Source of the DNA: Pseudopyrenochaeta lycopersici
Taxonomy: Eukaryota; Ascomycota; Dothideomycetes; Pleosporales; Pseudopyrenochaetaceae
Direction: 5' to 3'
NCBI GenBank assembly: GCA_003313425.1
Contig: NHZP01000012.1
Coordinates: forward strand, 434,001 to 498,000
DNA length: 64,000 nt
The first letter of the stretch is position 1. Each line of letters opens with the position of its first letter. Both the position numbers and the translations under genes were made by a program. Under the pieces are notes generated by a model. That model saw only the letters and a list, made by a program, of their open reading frames with translations, did no database searches and had not been told where the DNA came from. Shown one piece after another: positions 22,778 to 33,078 of the stretch.

Positions 22778-23767
22778 TCATAAATGACCAGGCCAGAACC
22801 TCTCTCCATTCTTCTCCGCCCACTCCTTATCATGCGCAACTACAACCTCCACCCCAACTACGCCGCCCCCTTCCTCCACGACATTCCCTCCCTTGAGCAA
22901 CCTCGCAATCTTCCCCACCGTCCGCGCCGCTGCGTCCGTATCTGCATGCACACTCCGCAACCCACCTCTCCCATCATCATACAGCGCAATCCCCTTCTCC
23001 CCCCGCAATATCCGCGGATCATGGCAGCAATCTCCCCCGAGATAAACCCAGCGCCCCGGCGCCGTGCGAGCAAGCAGATTGACGTGTCCCGTCAAATGGC
23101 CCGGCGCATCAATAATATACAGTGAGCCGTCGCCGTAGAAATCGACGGCAGCCGGGAACCCAGCCAGAGAGGCCCACGTATGATTTGTCTGCCGGGTGGA
23201 CCCCCGTTTGCTGTCTTCTTGCCGGACTGGAGGGAGTTCCCGGGTGCGTTCCTGTGGCAGTTCGTCTGCGTTGAAGAGCTCGGCGGGGTACAAGGGGCCG
23301 TCTCCTTGGGCGAGGATGTGCTTGGTGCCACATCCTACTACGAACTGTGCGGATTGGAAGTCACTTGGGGTGCCGACATGATCCCAGTGGACATGGCTTA
23401 GAACAACAGTATGCACGTCCTTTGGATCCAGGCCACCGCTGCGTAGACTCTCGCCTGCATCTGGGCTGACGACGGTGGGTTGGCGTTGGGCAATGTGATG
23501 TTGCTGTGCTTCTCGGTAGCGTGAGAAGTCGCGTTTGAGGCCGAGATCAAACACGAGGTTGTCGGTCTTTGAAGGATCCCCAAAAGATGGATGCCGAATC
23601 AGGAAGGATAGAGATGGTACTGTTGCACGCTTCTCGGGTTCTGCATCGGTGATAAAGAGCTTTTCAGGCAGTGTTAAATGGCCAGCTTGTAGAGCAGATA
23701 CAGTGACGTAGGTTTGGCTGGGTGCTGGAGCTGGGAGGATGACGATTTCTTCATTTGACGATGTCAT
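22778..23767 (-). CDS. Metallo-beta-lactamase-fold lactonase 1 (AHL-lactonase-like)
   Basis: Single exon, 329 aa. The zinc site is intact: LSHVHWDHVG (HVHWDH, residues 125-130), DAPGHLTGH and GGDCCHDPR. TVPSLSFLIRHPS and NLVFDLGLKRDFSRY are typical of the fungal and bacterial lactonase branch related to AiiA/AhlD. The expected reaction is hydrolytic opening of a lactone ring by a di-zinc centre. The upstream codon at 23773 is TTG; ATG at 23767 is used. It is head to head with the alcohol dehydrogenase gene across 317 bp. It is about half identical by eye to lactonase 2 at 30722-31728, which has an intron, so the pair is an old duplication. The natural substrate is unknown; the cluster context suggests a catabolic lactone rather than quorum quenching. 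Confidence 0.85.
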   Translation of the reverse strand: MTSSNEEIVILPAPAPSQTYVTVSALQAGHLTLPEKLFITDAEPEKRATVPSLSFLIRHPSFGDPSKTDNLVFDLGLKRDFSRYREAQQHHIAQRQPTVVSPDAGESLRSGGLDPKDVHTVVLSHVHWDHVGTPSDFQSAQFVVGCGTKHILAQGDGPLYPAELFNADELPQERTRELPPVRQEDSKRGSTRQTNHTWASLAGFPAAVDFYGDGSLYIIDAPGHLTGHVNLLARTAPGRWVYLGGDCCHDPRILRGEKGIALYDDGRGGLRSVHADTDAAARTVGKIARLLKGGNVVEEGGGVVGVEVVVAHDKEWAEKNGERFWPGHL

Positions 23768-24084
23768 AATCAAACATATGACATTCCTTTTTAATTACAG
23801 GTTTATTCTGGTACAAGTAGTTTCACAGCCAGCGTAGCAACGTGCCTGCTAAGGCGCACAAGGATGTGGAACCTGTAGTCAGTTGGGGAAGAGTTACACT
23901 GTACTATCCTGTGGCCCCACCTAAGTACAACTATACCCCGCTGCGGGGCTTGTCTTTATAACCATTTAGATCGATAAGGGTCTTGTTATAGGTTCTGGGG
24001 TCGCAGTTGATTGCCATATTCCACTTTTAATCGTCTGGTTAGCTTATGCCCCTGCTAGCTCATTGCTCATCATTCACCATCATA
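23768..24084. promoter_or_regulatory. Divergent promoter of lactonase 1 and alcohol dehydrogenase
   Basis: 317 bp between two divergent start codons. It holds TTGGGGAA at 23883-23890 and a GC-rich inverted repeat CCCCGCTGCGGGG at 23936-23948 (5 bp arms, 3 bp spacer). Both are candidate regulator sites. Confidence 0.55.
23883..23890 (+). promoter_or_regulatory. Candidate ADR1-type regulator site TTGGGGAA
   Basis: Matches the published ADR1 core TTGGRG. It lies 116 bp upstream of lactonase 1 and about 195 bp upstream of the dehydrogenase start. Confidence 0.45.
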
Positions 24085-25233
24085 ATGGCACACAGTCTAC
24101 CAAACTCCATGCGAGCGCAACTTCTCGAGGCTTACAAAACTCCTTACAAGCTACGATCTATCCCACTGCCTGTACCTTCATCACCGCACGATGTCCTTAT
24201 TAAAATAGACGCAGCGTCGTACTGTCACACCGATTTCGTCTTGGCTGAAGGACAGATGCCCGGTCTGCCAAAATCACTTCCCCACATTGGATCTCATGAA
24301 TTTGCTGGGACTGTGATATCCCATTTCACATCGCCTAGTGATGAAGCTAGTGCGTTGCAAGTCGGGCAACGGGTTGGTGTACCGGGTCGAGCGTTCCATG
24401 CTTGCGGTCAATGTTTTGAATGCAAGCATGACCAATCGAAAGATTCGATAGTGGAGGACGATGCAGGCTACTCCATTCAATGTGTGAACGCTGAGAATAA
24501 TGGACTGAGCAGGCATGGCGGCTTCGCGGAATATGCTGTCATTGACGCACGACAGGTAGCTCCAATGCCAGCCTCTTTGACAGCGGTGGAAACTGCACCG
24601 CTAATGTGTGCTGGTGTCACGATATATGCAGCCTTGAAAAGATGCAGACTCAAAGCCGGAGATAGAGTGGGTATTATGGGGGCCGGCGGCGGACTCGGGC
24701 ATTTGGGGTTGCAGTACGGTGTGCATATGGGGTACAAGGTTTTAGGCGTCGAAGCAGCAGATGTGCCTCTCACGCTTGCGAAAGATGTCGCCCAGCGCCT
24801 GGATCCACAGCCGCATATTGTGGATGCAAGAACAGAAGAAGCGTCCGCCATGGTTCGAGATCTCGGCACTCAAGATGGTAAAACGCATTTGGGTGAAATG
24901 GGACTCGACGCAGTCATTATTCTCCCTGAAAGTCAAGCGGCCTTCGACTACGGTATGAAACTGCTCAAGACACATGGAACGTGTGTCGTGGTTTCGTTTC
25001 CAGAGAAAGGCTTCCATATTTCTGCTCGGGATATAGTGTTCAGGGACATCAGAATCATTGGCAGCCTGGTAGGAAGCAACAAGGTGCTGCGCGAGATGTT
25101 GGAGTTCTCTGCCAAGCACAACGTGCGTGCAGTCTCGAGGTCATATCCTCTACAAGATTTAAATGAACTGGTGGAGGAGTACCATAAAGGCGGTGGAGGA
25201 AAGCTAGTTATCGACATGTCAATTCAGAATTAG
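24085..25233 (+). CDS. Zinc-dependent alcohol dehydrogenase (medium-chain)
   Basis: Single exon, 382 aa from ATG 24085 (an in-frame ATG at 24046 would add 13 residues). Catalytic zinc ligands: YCHTDFVLAEG and GSHEFAG (Cys, His-Glu). The nucleotide site is GIMGAGGGLGHLGLQYG. The structural-zinc lobe is odd: it has CGQCFEC, but the fourth Cys comes about 19 residues later (YSIQC) instead of the usual 7, so this loop carries an insertion of about 12 residues. The protein resembles the fungal ADH class that oxidises primary alcohols. It is divergent to lactonase 1 and close to the regulator gene. In the cluster it could oxidise the hydroxyl released by lactone opening, but the substrate is inferred. 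Confidence 0.88.
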   Translation: MAHSLPNSMRAQLLEAYKTPYKLRSIPLPVPSSPHDVLIKIDAASYCHTDFVLAEGQMPGLPKSLPHIGSHEFAGTVISHFTSPSDEASALQVGQRVGVPGRAFHACGQCFECKHDQSKDSIVEDDAGYSIQCVNAENNGLSRHGGFAEYAVIDARQVAPMPASLTAVETAPLMCAGVTIYAALKRCRLKAGDRVGIMGAGGGLGHLGLQYGVHMGYKVLGVEAADVPLTLAKDVAQRLDPQPHIVDARTEEASAMVRDLGTQDGKTHLGEMGLDAVIILPESQAAFDYGMKLLKTHGTCVVVSFPEKGFHISARDIVFRDIRIIGSLVGSNKVLREMLEFSAKHNVRAVSRSYPLQDLNELVEEYHKGGGGKLVIDMSIQN

Positions 25234-25324
25234 TCGAAATCGTCGATCTGAATTAATGCAACGGAATCGAACGTGCAAGACCCGTTGTAATGAGACCTTG
25301 CACATGAAGCAATCGCTGGCGGGC

Positions 25325-28001
25325 TCAATCGGACTGCAACATGTTGGCGTACAGGTTGAGTGCACTTCCAATAATATCTACGATCGCCCAGGTCTGTGAA
25401 CCCTTGAAAATCATGGCCCACACTTTCAGGACACCTGCGCTGAGGTGCTTAGGGTAGCTTGGCGATGTAGCTGAAATCTCGGGCGGAACCGCAAATTCCG
25501 TCTCATCTAACATGCTTTTAACAATTGCCACGATCCTGTTCTCGTCTTCTGTGATCGGGGGAACTGGATTTGGTACAGAGATTGCTTCCAGCCATTTGCT
25601 CATGAGGTATGCGCACTCTAGTGTACAAAGCGAATGCTGAATTGACCAAATAAAGGAATGGGTTTTTGCAACTAAGCGGTAACCAATCTTTACCGGTATG
25701 GAGAGCGCATGGGCTGAATGGAGCACGGCTCTAGTAATCTTCGGAGAGCGTTTGATGATGGGACCTGCTCGTAACGCGTTCGCTATCAGTACAGGATCTC
25801 GTGTCTCCAAAGCTCTGCCTGCTATATCGACGTAGAGTCGAATGTATGCTAGGCGGAGCAGTGCAGTCGAATTGAAAGCTACCGGCCCGTCTGGGCTGAT
25901 GGGGTCGAGCGAAGACTCAGGGTTTTGACGCCATCCAATTTGCCAATTACGCAGAGCGACTTCCAGCGAGGAGACGTCCTCCAGGCTCAGATCGCCGGAC
26001 CCATCAAAGCGGCAGCGAGCGACTTGACGGAGGAAGAAGATGTGCTGTATCAAAGCATGGATCAAAGCGTAATTACCGGAGGAGGAGTTATATTCAGTGA
26101 CGTCCCGGCCGTTCTTAGAAAACAGCCGCTTCAGTGCATCTTGAAATAACACTTCAGGTGTTCTCTTTTTTCTCGCTTCTCTCCATAACGCCTCAGTAGG
26201 AGCCTTAAATTCGGCTGTACGGCAGGGAAGTGCTAGTTGAATCTCTGACGTTAAGAGAAATGGCGGAATATTGTACACTATGCAGTGCAGGTTTGAGAAA
26301 CCATAGACGATGAATTTGGTTCGTTTAATGGTTTCGCGTCGGATCCAACTCTCCCAGGATATATTTTCGCAAGGCGGCTCATTTTGTAATCCGTTATCTC
26401 GGATCAAGGTCGCGATAATACTCTGAATAGCTAGTGCCTCTCGTAAGATCTCTTTGTGCTTGGCCCAGGTGCACAGCGCCATAAGGAGTAATAGAGCCTG
26501 TGCCGTTTGCATGAGATCTTCTCCAACAATGGACATATCTTCCTCGGATGGCAGGCCAAGATGCCCAGATAGGGAGCCACTACGCTGCGGACTGGGTATA
26601 GTTGACGCGCGGCCAGGCTCTTGAGGTGATGCCAGATCTACATCTGAGTAGCGTTGTCGTTCGACAAGACGAGCATCCCTTCTTCTGATACGATATGTTG
26701 CGATTGCTCTACTCACATGAAATAGCTCAACCCCTCTCTCTCCTTCAAATGTGTATTGCGCGCCGACAGCTGCTAAAGCCAGGATAAGCTCAATGGAGCA
26801 AGTGTGCACAGACATGCTGGATATGTGAAGGAAGGGCATATGTTCATGGAAGCCATTGATGTATGCTGCAATATATCTACACAGAGCTAATCGTGTGGGT
26901 AGCTTGAAGTCGCTTGGTATGACAGAAGAAAACTCGACCATCATCTGAGAGATGGCCTCGCGGTCCTCGTTAGAGATGTCGGCGAGCGATCGTCTTCGTG
27001 ATCCTTCTTCTTGTACTGGCTCTTCTGGTTGCAGTGAAGGCAATCGAGATCCGAAACGCGAAAGAGAATGCGGTTCTTCCACGTGGTTTGGTCTCCAGTT
27101 GGACATAGATGCTGGTACCGTATATGATGCGGGCAGGAGATCTTGGCCATAGTCGAATGAGTCTGGCGAGAAAAAAGGCATCGGCTGCTCTGTGTTAATC
27201 AGAGACGCAAAATGATACGAATTTAAAGGCTCATTGTCAAGAAAAGACGCAAGGCTATCCAATGACTCTTCCATAGTAGGGCCTTGGTATGCTAATGAGG
27301 TGTTAGTGGCAATAGGCGCTTGAGGCTCTTCTACCGTCTTTGCAATTGTCCCAGCCTGCAAGGATATTGGAGTGGGCAATCCTGCAGGTTGCAGCGCTGA
27401 TTCCGGTATGGTACCTTGGAGGGCCTGGTACTCTGCAGCCATGGAAAGAGCCGTCAAAGAGTAGTTACTGTGGCCAAAGCCAATGGAGTCGAGCGATATC
27501 GATGGCTGGTGCCGCAAGGAGCGCAGCTCTGACACCGCGGGTGGCGACATTCCGCTGGGGAGTTCCGTTACAGGACGCCCAGCATCAATGCTATTGCGCA
27601 CGCGCTTCTGTGGCCGGGAATCGGTTTCGTTATGAGTGTCGTCTGAAGCGAGTCGCTGATGAGATTGTTGGTTGCTTTGCTCTTTACGATGGGTCAACCG
27701 CTCATGTCGCACAAGCAAGTCACTTCCCTCATAAGCGGATTACAAGATTTTACCGTTGAAAACTCATACCTGCGGGTGAAGGAATAATTGCATTCTGCGC
27801 AACTGAAAGGCTTGACGCCGCTGTCTGCGTTCCCGTAAGAAACAGCGCCCCGTCCCTGTCGATAAACTTACGAATGCGCTCATGTCGCTGTAAATGCTCA
27901 AGTCTGGCAAAGAGCCGTTGACAATGAGGACACTGGAACCGCTTTTCCTTCCTTCCCGCCTGCGCCTGCGACAGCTGCTCTCCACCAGAGGCCGCTTCCA
28001 T
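25325..28001 (-). CDS. C2H2 zinc-finger regulator with fungal-specific TF domain (ADR1-type fingers)
   Basis: Exons 28001-27872, 27824-27770 and 27722-25325 give 860 aa; both introns are 47 bp and split the finger region. Finger 1 (C24, C27, H40, H44) carries FARLEHLQRH; finger 2 (C52, C55, H68, H73) carries FTRSDLLVRH. The helix contact positions (Arg, His, Arg and Arg, Leu, Arg) equal those of yeast ADR1, which reads TTGGRG. After a linker of about 220 residues comes a long helical region with the fungal-specific transcription factor character (RLALCRYIAAYINGFHEHMP, LLRLAYIRLYVDIAGRAL). ATG at 28001 is the first ATG in frame. The gene lies inside the catabolic cluster and is the likely local regulator. 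A GTGGGGAA sequence about 150 bp upstream (28153-28160) suggests self-control. Both roles are inferred. Confidence 0.87.
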
Positions 28002-28468
28002 GAGGAACGAGACGCGTCTCACATGCGGTCGTAAGGCCAAGACCACGATTGATTCGATAAGGCGGTTCGTAGTAGCGTCAAAGAACTGCAGATAGAGCTT
28101 GGGTGCTATCCGATGGCATAGTCCTGCAGTCGGAGACAGCAAACGTGAAAATGTGGGGAAACGGATGAACTCCAGAGTTGAGAGGAGTTCCCAATGCGGG
28201 GTGATGGAAGCATGGATGCCACCAACCAATCGTATGCTTGGCACAAGTATATTTTCCGTTCACGAGTCATATTTGCAGAGTCAAACAGGTAATGTGATGT
28301 ATAATGTTATGTATTGTTATGCATCAGCACTGAGATTGTTGGTGCAGAGTCTCGCCAAAACGTGTCAGGAGCGTTCAACCGCCAATGTCCGGACGTGCCG
28401 GGACGTCGCGCTTGTGCTGTTGGGTCTTCCTGCAATCTTCATACAATCTCGCTAACAACGTCGGCGGC
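28002..28468. promoter_or_regulatory. Regulator promoter and 3' flank of decarboxylase 1
   Basis: 467 bp. It contains GTGGGGAA at 28153-28160, one base off the motif repeated in the other cluster promoters. No gene seen. Confidence 0.4.
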
Positions 28469-28921
28469 CTATGCCTTGTCGCTCTTGTTCCCTAGCTCTC
28501 GGGGCATCTCTCCTTTGTCCGCCATTTCGTTCAAGACCTTCTCAGCTGTCTTCATCGCATCCACACCCGCCGGAACACCACAGTATGTTGTCGCGTGAAT
28601 GATTGCTTCACGAATCTCAAGTTCAGACAAACCATTGTTCCTCGCGCCTCTTACATGAACAGCAAGCTCAGGTGCGCGATTGAGAGCCATGAGCATGCCG
28701 ATGTTGATCAAACTCCGCTGTTGTTTGGAGAGACCAGGCCTTGTCCAGGCATAGCCCCAACACCATTCTGTGACGAGCTCCTGTCCAGCGCGCGAGAATT
28801 CTGTCGAGCCATTCTCTAGCGCACGGTTGACATATTCGTCTCCGACAACGCTTCTTCTCATCTTCAGCCCTTCTTCGAAGAGCTGCTTGTGAAGGTCATC
28901 ATATTTCGGGTCGGTCGACAT
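28469..28921 (-). CDS. Carboxymuconolactone decarboxylase family protein 1 (PcaC-like)
   Basis: Single exon of 150 aa, the usual length of a one-domain 4-carboxymuconolactone decarboxylase. Motifs: RGALR-like [18 protein letters not shown] followed by [18 protein letters not shown], and [20 protein letters not shown]. These match the PcaC branch more closely than the AhpD peroxidase branch, which needs a CxxC pair that is absent here. PcaC enzymes decarboxylate 4-carboxymuconolactone in the protocatechuate pathway. In this cluster the true substrate may be a related lactone or keto acid. ATG at 28921 opens [18 protein letters not shown], a typical start. Confidence 0.85.
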   Translation of the reverse strand: MSTDPKYDDLHKQLFEEGLKMRRSVVGDEYVNRALENGSTEFSRAGQELVTEWCWGYAWTRPGLSKQQRSLINIGMLMALNRAPELAVHVRGARNNGLSELEIREAIIHATTYCGVPAGVDAMKTAEKVLNEMADKGEMPRELGNKSDKA

Positions 28922-29261
28922 GCTGAGCGTTTGGGTTTGGTGATCGGCAATCTAGTGCAGAAGGTATGAGTTATGGATGCCGAAAAGGACTGGAGATAAG
29001 AAGAGGTGAGGTTGAGACGCAGGATCTCGTGGTAACTACATCATGCAATATTGTAGCAGAATGACCTTTACGACAATCAATGCCCCCTCACTGGGTGGCC
29101 GGAATCGGTGGTTACCCCAAGCTTCCCCAATTTCTCCAACAAATGCACGGTCGCATCATCAGTACATCCAACATTGCATACAGGGAGCCGACGAGAGAAC
29201 AAATTGAACCAAAATGAGGCGCATTTAGAAGCACACTGAGAACAGTCGGATTAAAGATCGT
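28922..29261. promoter_or_regulatory. Decarboxylase 1 promoter
   Basis: 340 bp upstream of decarboxylase 1, downstream of dehydrogenase 1. TTCCCCAA (TTGGGGAA on minus) lies at 29123-29130, with a partial copy ACCCCAA just before it. Confidence 0.45.
29123..29130 (-). promoter_or_regulatory. Candidate ADR1-type regulator site TTGGGGAA
   Basis: About 200 bp upstream of decarboxylase 1 and in the same orientation as that gene. Confidence 0.45.
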
Positions 29262-30272
29262 TCAACCTGAATTAGCCCAGTCCTCATTCCCGCCTAGGTA
29301 GCGATAAACGACACGAGAATCCAGATCTCTACACCGCGGATCCTTGGAGGCGCCGTCATACGTTTCGAGCCCGATTTCCCCTAGAACATTTCGTGACCCT
29401 ACACGCTTCGCCATGTCAACGGCCAACCCGAAGTCCTTGCGCATCAGTTGCACCTTGAAGCCCTGCTTCCACCCACCTGAAGATGGTGCTCCTGGATCGA
29501 CATGAGGAACAGGACAGAACTTGTCACAGATTGTATTCTGTGCGGTACCTGCTGCGTACACTTTTGCAAGTGTACGAGGGTCCAGTCCAGATCTCATACC
29601 CATATCGAATGCCTCAGAGGATGCTATTGCTATAATTCCGGACAGGTAGTTGTTCGATAACTTTGCAGCTAGCCCAAGTGAAGGACCGCCGCAAGGTATT
29701 ATCTGCTTGCCCATGAGTCCCATTAGATATCTAAGACGCTCTAAATTGGGATCCGACTCTGCGCATCCTAAGAAGAACGCTATTGTGCCTTTAATGGCGC
29801 CGAGTACGCCTCCACTGACTGGCGAATCGTAGAATGACGCCGAGGGAAAGTTCTGCAGTATATGATCCTTAACAGCAAGGCTTGTCGCAGTGTCTATTGT
29901 CGAGCAATCGATTAAAAGCTTATTCGAGATATCTGTGCTGCACACGCCGTTTTCGGGGTCGAGATATACTGAGCGAACATGGGAGCCCTCTGGCACCATT
30001 GTTACTACGGTATCCTACCGCTTCGTCAGTGCTTGCCTCGTCTCTATGTTTCTCGTACATACAACTTGTCTTGCAACATCTTTTGCATTTTTGCCTTTCA
30101 GAACTCTGTCGGGGAATTGTGCGCAAACGTCGTCTACCGCCTGCTCAACCACATCGTACACCCAAATGCGCGATGCCGGCGGCAGCTTGTTTGCAAGATG
30201 CTCCAGCATTGGTTTGCCCATGGCCCCCAGACCAATGAAGCCCAGAGTGTTGAAATCGAATGTTTCAGCCAT
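29262..30272 (-). CDS. 3-Hydroxyisobutyrate dehydrogenase-like protein 1
   Basis: Exons 30272-30063 and 30014-29262 give 320 aa; the 48 bp intron ends GGTAG. Family motifs: GFIGLGAMGKPMLEHLA (Rossmann loop), TVVTMVPEGSHVRSVYL, SPVSGGVLGAIKGT (substrate loop) and the catalytic lysine region AAKLSNNYLSGI. Splicing rebuilds RQV-DTVVTMVPEG. These enzymes oxidise beta-hydroxy acids with NAD or NADP. The frame upstream of ATG 30272 begins with TTG and is not used. It is paired divergently with lactonase 2 and has a paralogue at 33079-34123. Substrate not determinable; tartronate or other hydroxy acids are alternatives. Confidence 0.88.
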
Positions 30273-30721
30273 ATTGTTGCTCGCGGATAGGTGTGAAGGC
30301 AAGCAGTGAAGTTGTATTGATTCAAGTTGGCTTAGGTGTGGATCGCGGAATTACTGGATGATTCGGATGTGTTGGTCGAACTTCTTTATCAGAGAAGGTC
30401 AATAGAGGCCAAACTGAATCATTCCAGTGACAAAAGTTGAATTGTGTCTACCATAAACTGAGCCGCGGTCGGCGAGGTGGGGCAACGAATTCCCCAACGG
30501 TTCCTCGAGCACTTTACCTAAGGTGTTGATCTTACCCCAAACACGTTGGCACTGGCGTTCATGAGCGTACATAGCGTTGATTTTCGTCAACTAATTCTAA
30601 GCAGCGAGTCATTTATATCTATTGGTTTCTTGATTTACTTCTCACGACCATGTAGTATTGAGTTGACCTTTTGGAGCATTCGCTTCCAGCTCAACGCTTT
30701 GCTACGAACTCCATCGTCCAA
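30273..30721. promoter_or_regulatory. Divergent promoter of dehydrogenase 1 and lactonase 2
   Basis: 449 bp. TTCCCCAA lies at 30490-30497, almost midway, preceded by GTGGGGCA at 30476-30483. The two make an inverted GGGG/CCCC arrangement. Confidence 0.5.
30490..30497 (-). promoter_or_regulatory. Candidate ADR1-type regulator site TTGGGGAA
   Basis: Exact copy on the minus strand, 218-225 bp from both divergent start codons. Confidence 0.45.
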
Positions 30722-31728
30722 ATGCTCCCTATTTCCGACATTCCATGCGGCCACCTCACAGTACACGCCCTATCATGCGGCCACTTTACTCTCCCTGAGT
30801 ACCAATTCATTCATCCGGTTTCGCCAGACAAACGTCGAACTGTTCCATCACTAGCCTTCCTTATTCAGCACCACAATCCACACACTGGTCGAGTTACACG
30901 GATCGTGTTCGATTTAGGACTGCGTAGAGATACAAAAAGATATGCATCTCCCATACAGCAACACATTAAGACACGACAACCGATGACAACAGATCCCGAT
31001 GTCACTAAGAGTCTGGCACGAGGCGGACTCTCGCCCAAGGATATCGACTACGTAATTTACTCGCATGTAGGCAGATATATCTTCTTTGAATGCCTCGGTA
31101 GCTTACTGCTCGTCAGGTACATTGGGATCACATTGGCGAACCGCGCGATTTTCCTACCTCATCATTCGTTGTTGGCCACGGGTCGTTTGCGTTATTGAGT
31201 GGCACATCTTCGTCACTAACTGGCAGCCATTCTTTTTTTGAGTCTAACCTTTTGCCTGAAGGACGCACATTGGAGCTATCAGACCCAACCGTACATGCTT
31301 TGAGGAAGAACGGCTTGGCTTCAAAACCCAGGGACATCGACTTCAACAGATCATGGCAAGCACACGGCATACTTCCGCATACTCTGGATATCTTTGGCGA
31401 TAGATCACTTCTCATTGTGAATGCGCCGGGTCATTTGCCAGGCCATATTAATCTCCTTGCAAATATCTCTGACACCCATCAAATTTATATGGCTGGAGAT
31501 GCGTGTCACGACAGACGACTTTTGACCGGTGAAAAGACAATCGGAGAATGGAATGATGTCGAGGGCCATGTTTGCTGTATGCACGTGGATCGTCAGCAAG
31601 CAGAAGAGACAATTGGAAGACTCAGAGCACTCGAAAAGCAGGGTGTGGAGATCATCTTTGCTCACGATGTGGAGTGGGAGAGTGACCCAGCGAACCAGAC
31701 CAAGTTCTTTGGCGAAACGGAAAGTTGA
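30722..31728 (+). CDS. Metallo-beta-lactamase-fold lactonase 2
   Basis: Exons 30722-31066 and 31117-31728 give 318 aa. The 50 bp intron falls right after the first His of the zinc motif; splicing yields SHVHWDHIGEP (HVHWDH, residues 115-120). Without splicing the motif is lost, which strongly supports the intron. Other zinc-site motifs are NAPGHLPGHINLLA and MAGDACHDRR, then FAHDVEWE near the end. Conserved with lactonase 1: RRTVPSLAFLI, RIVFDLGLRRDTKRY and ARGGLSPKDIDYV. The reaction is expected to be hydrolysis of a lactone. It is divergent from dehydrogenase 1 and followed by decarboxylase 2 in the same direction. Substrate unknown. Confidence 0.87.
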
Positions 31729-32164
31729 GCGCATGGTTCCTACCTGGGATAATAATAGGACGGGGAAGTGCCCCAATGCCGGCGCAGTTCACCCGGTGAT
31801 TTGAAGGCACTGGACAGTGTCCAAACTGCAATCTGCATAGTTAGCTAGCATGAAAGACATATATGATTCCGTTTTCGGCGTTGACGTCACATCAGCAAAC
31901 CCCACTCCTTCGCAAGACAAGACTCCCTCGCGTGCCTCCTGACCATTATCGACAAGTCCGCGTGTGTCGGCCCCGCCTTCCCCACACAAGATGTTGGGGA
32001 AAGTGGGGCATCGAGTCCTCCAACGCACCACGAAATCATCGTCTTCCAAACCTTTGACAGCTCGAGACCAGCGGCAATAGCATGTACGCTGATACCCCGA
32101 AATAAACGAACTAGTCTTAATCTAGCATACCAATTCCTCACGCGGACTTGCGGCCCCATATACG
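31729..32164. promoter_or_regulatory. Decarboxylase 2 promoter
   Basis: 436 bp between two plus-strand genes. Contains TTGGGGAA at 31994-32001, with a GTGGGGC directly after, 165 bp before the start codon. Confidence 0.45.
31994..32001 (+). promoter_or_regulatory. Candidate ADR1-type regulator site TTGGGGAA
   Basis: Same orientation as decarboxylase 2, about 165 bp upstream of its ATG. Confidence 0.45.
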
Positions 32165-33055
32165 ATGGCTTCATCTAATTCCTATCAACGACCACCAGTG
32201 TATTCAATCCTTAGTTCGCCTCCCGACATGTCTTTAACACCAGAACAACAGAATCTAAAAGAGCGTTTTGATGCAGAAGTTGGGCCTGCTGTATTCGACG
32301 AATCGTGGTCTCGAATGCTCAAATATTCACCTGCGATGTTTGCTGCCAGTCTGAGGCTAACCAGCGTTCCAAAGAAGAAGGGCCATCTCTCCGCTAAGGT
32401 CCAGAGCTTGGTGTCCCTCGCTGTAAGCGCAGCATCAACACATCTCCATGTACCATCTATACACCGGTATACCCGTGCAGCATTGGCCAATGGCGCGACA
32501 AAAGCTGAGATTGTCGAAACACTGTCACTGACAGCAACGCTGGGTATCCATGCTTGTACAGTCGGTGTTCCTATTCTATTTGAAGTGCTAGAGGAGCAAG
32601 GCAAGGCAATGCCAAAGGGCATGGATGGCATGAGCAAGGAACAGTGGACGATGAAAGAGGATTTTGAGAAGAAAAGGGGATACTGGAACGCTCTGTGGGA
32701 AGAGTTTCTCAGATTAAGTCCAGAGTTCTTTGATGCGTATACTGAGTTCAGTTCAGTACCGTGGACGAACGAAGGTGGAAGAGGAGTCTTGGAGCCAAAG
32801 GTGTGTATTTCTCCTTGCTGTTGAGGATGGAGGAGCTAACAGTATGGAAAGGTCAAAGAACTCATCTATTGCGCTTTCGACACAGCTGCCACACACATGT
32901 ATCAACCAGGACTGAAATTGCATATGCGAAACGTGCTCAACTATGGTGGGACGGCAGAGGAGATAATGGAAGTCATGGAGCTGGCAACTTTGCTCAGCAT
33001 AAGTACTTTAGATGTCGGACTTGACGTTCTAGAGAAAGAACTGGCTAGACAATGA
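32165..33055 (+). CDS. Two-domain carboxymuconolactone decarboxylase-like protein 2
   Basis: Exons 32165-32800 and 32852-33055 give 279 aa. The 51 bp intron has GTGTGT, GCTAAC branch and AAAG. Two CMD/AhpD-type repeats are seen: LSAKVQSLVSLAVSAASTHL with TRAALANGATKAEIVETLSL at about residues 78-125, and VKELIYCAFDTAATHMYQPG with MRNVLNYGGTAEEIMEVMEL in exon 2. There is no AhpD CxxC pair, so a peroxidase role is unlikely. Its length and duplicated fold differ from the single-domain decarboxylase 1, so the two are not recent copies. The exact reaction is unknown. Its 3' end is 23 bp from that of dehydrogenase 2 (convergent). Confidence 0.82.
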
Positions 33056-33078
33056 ATATCAGACCTTCCTTGGCTTAC

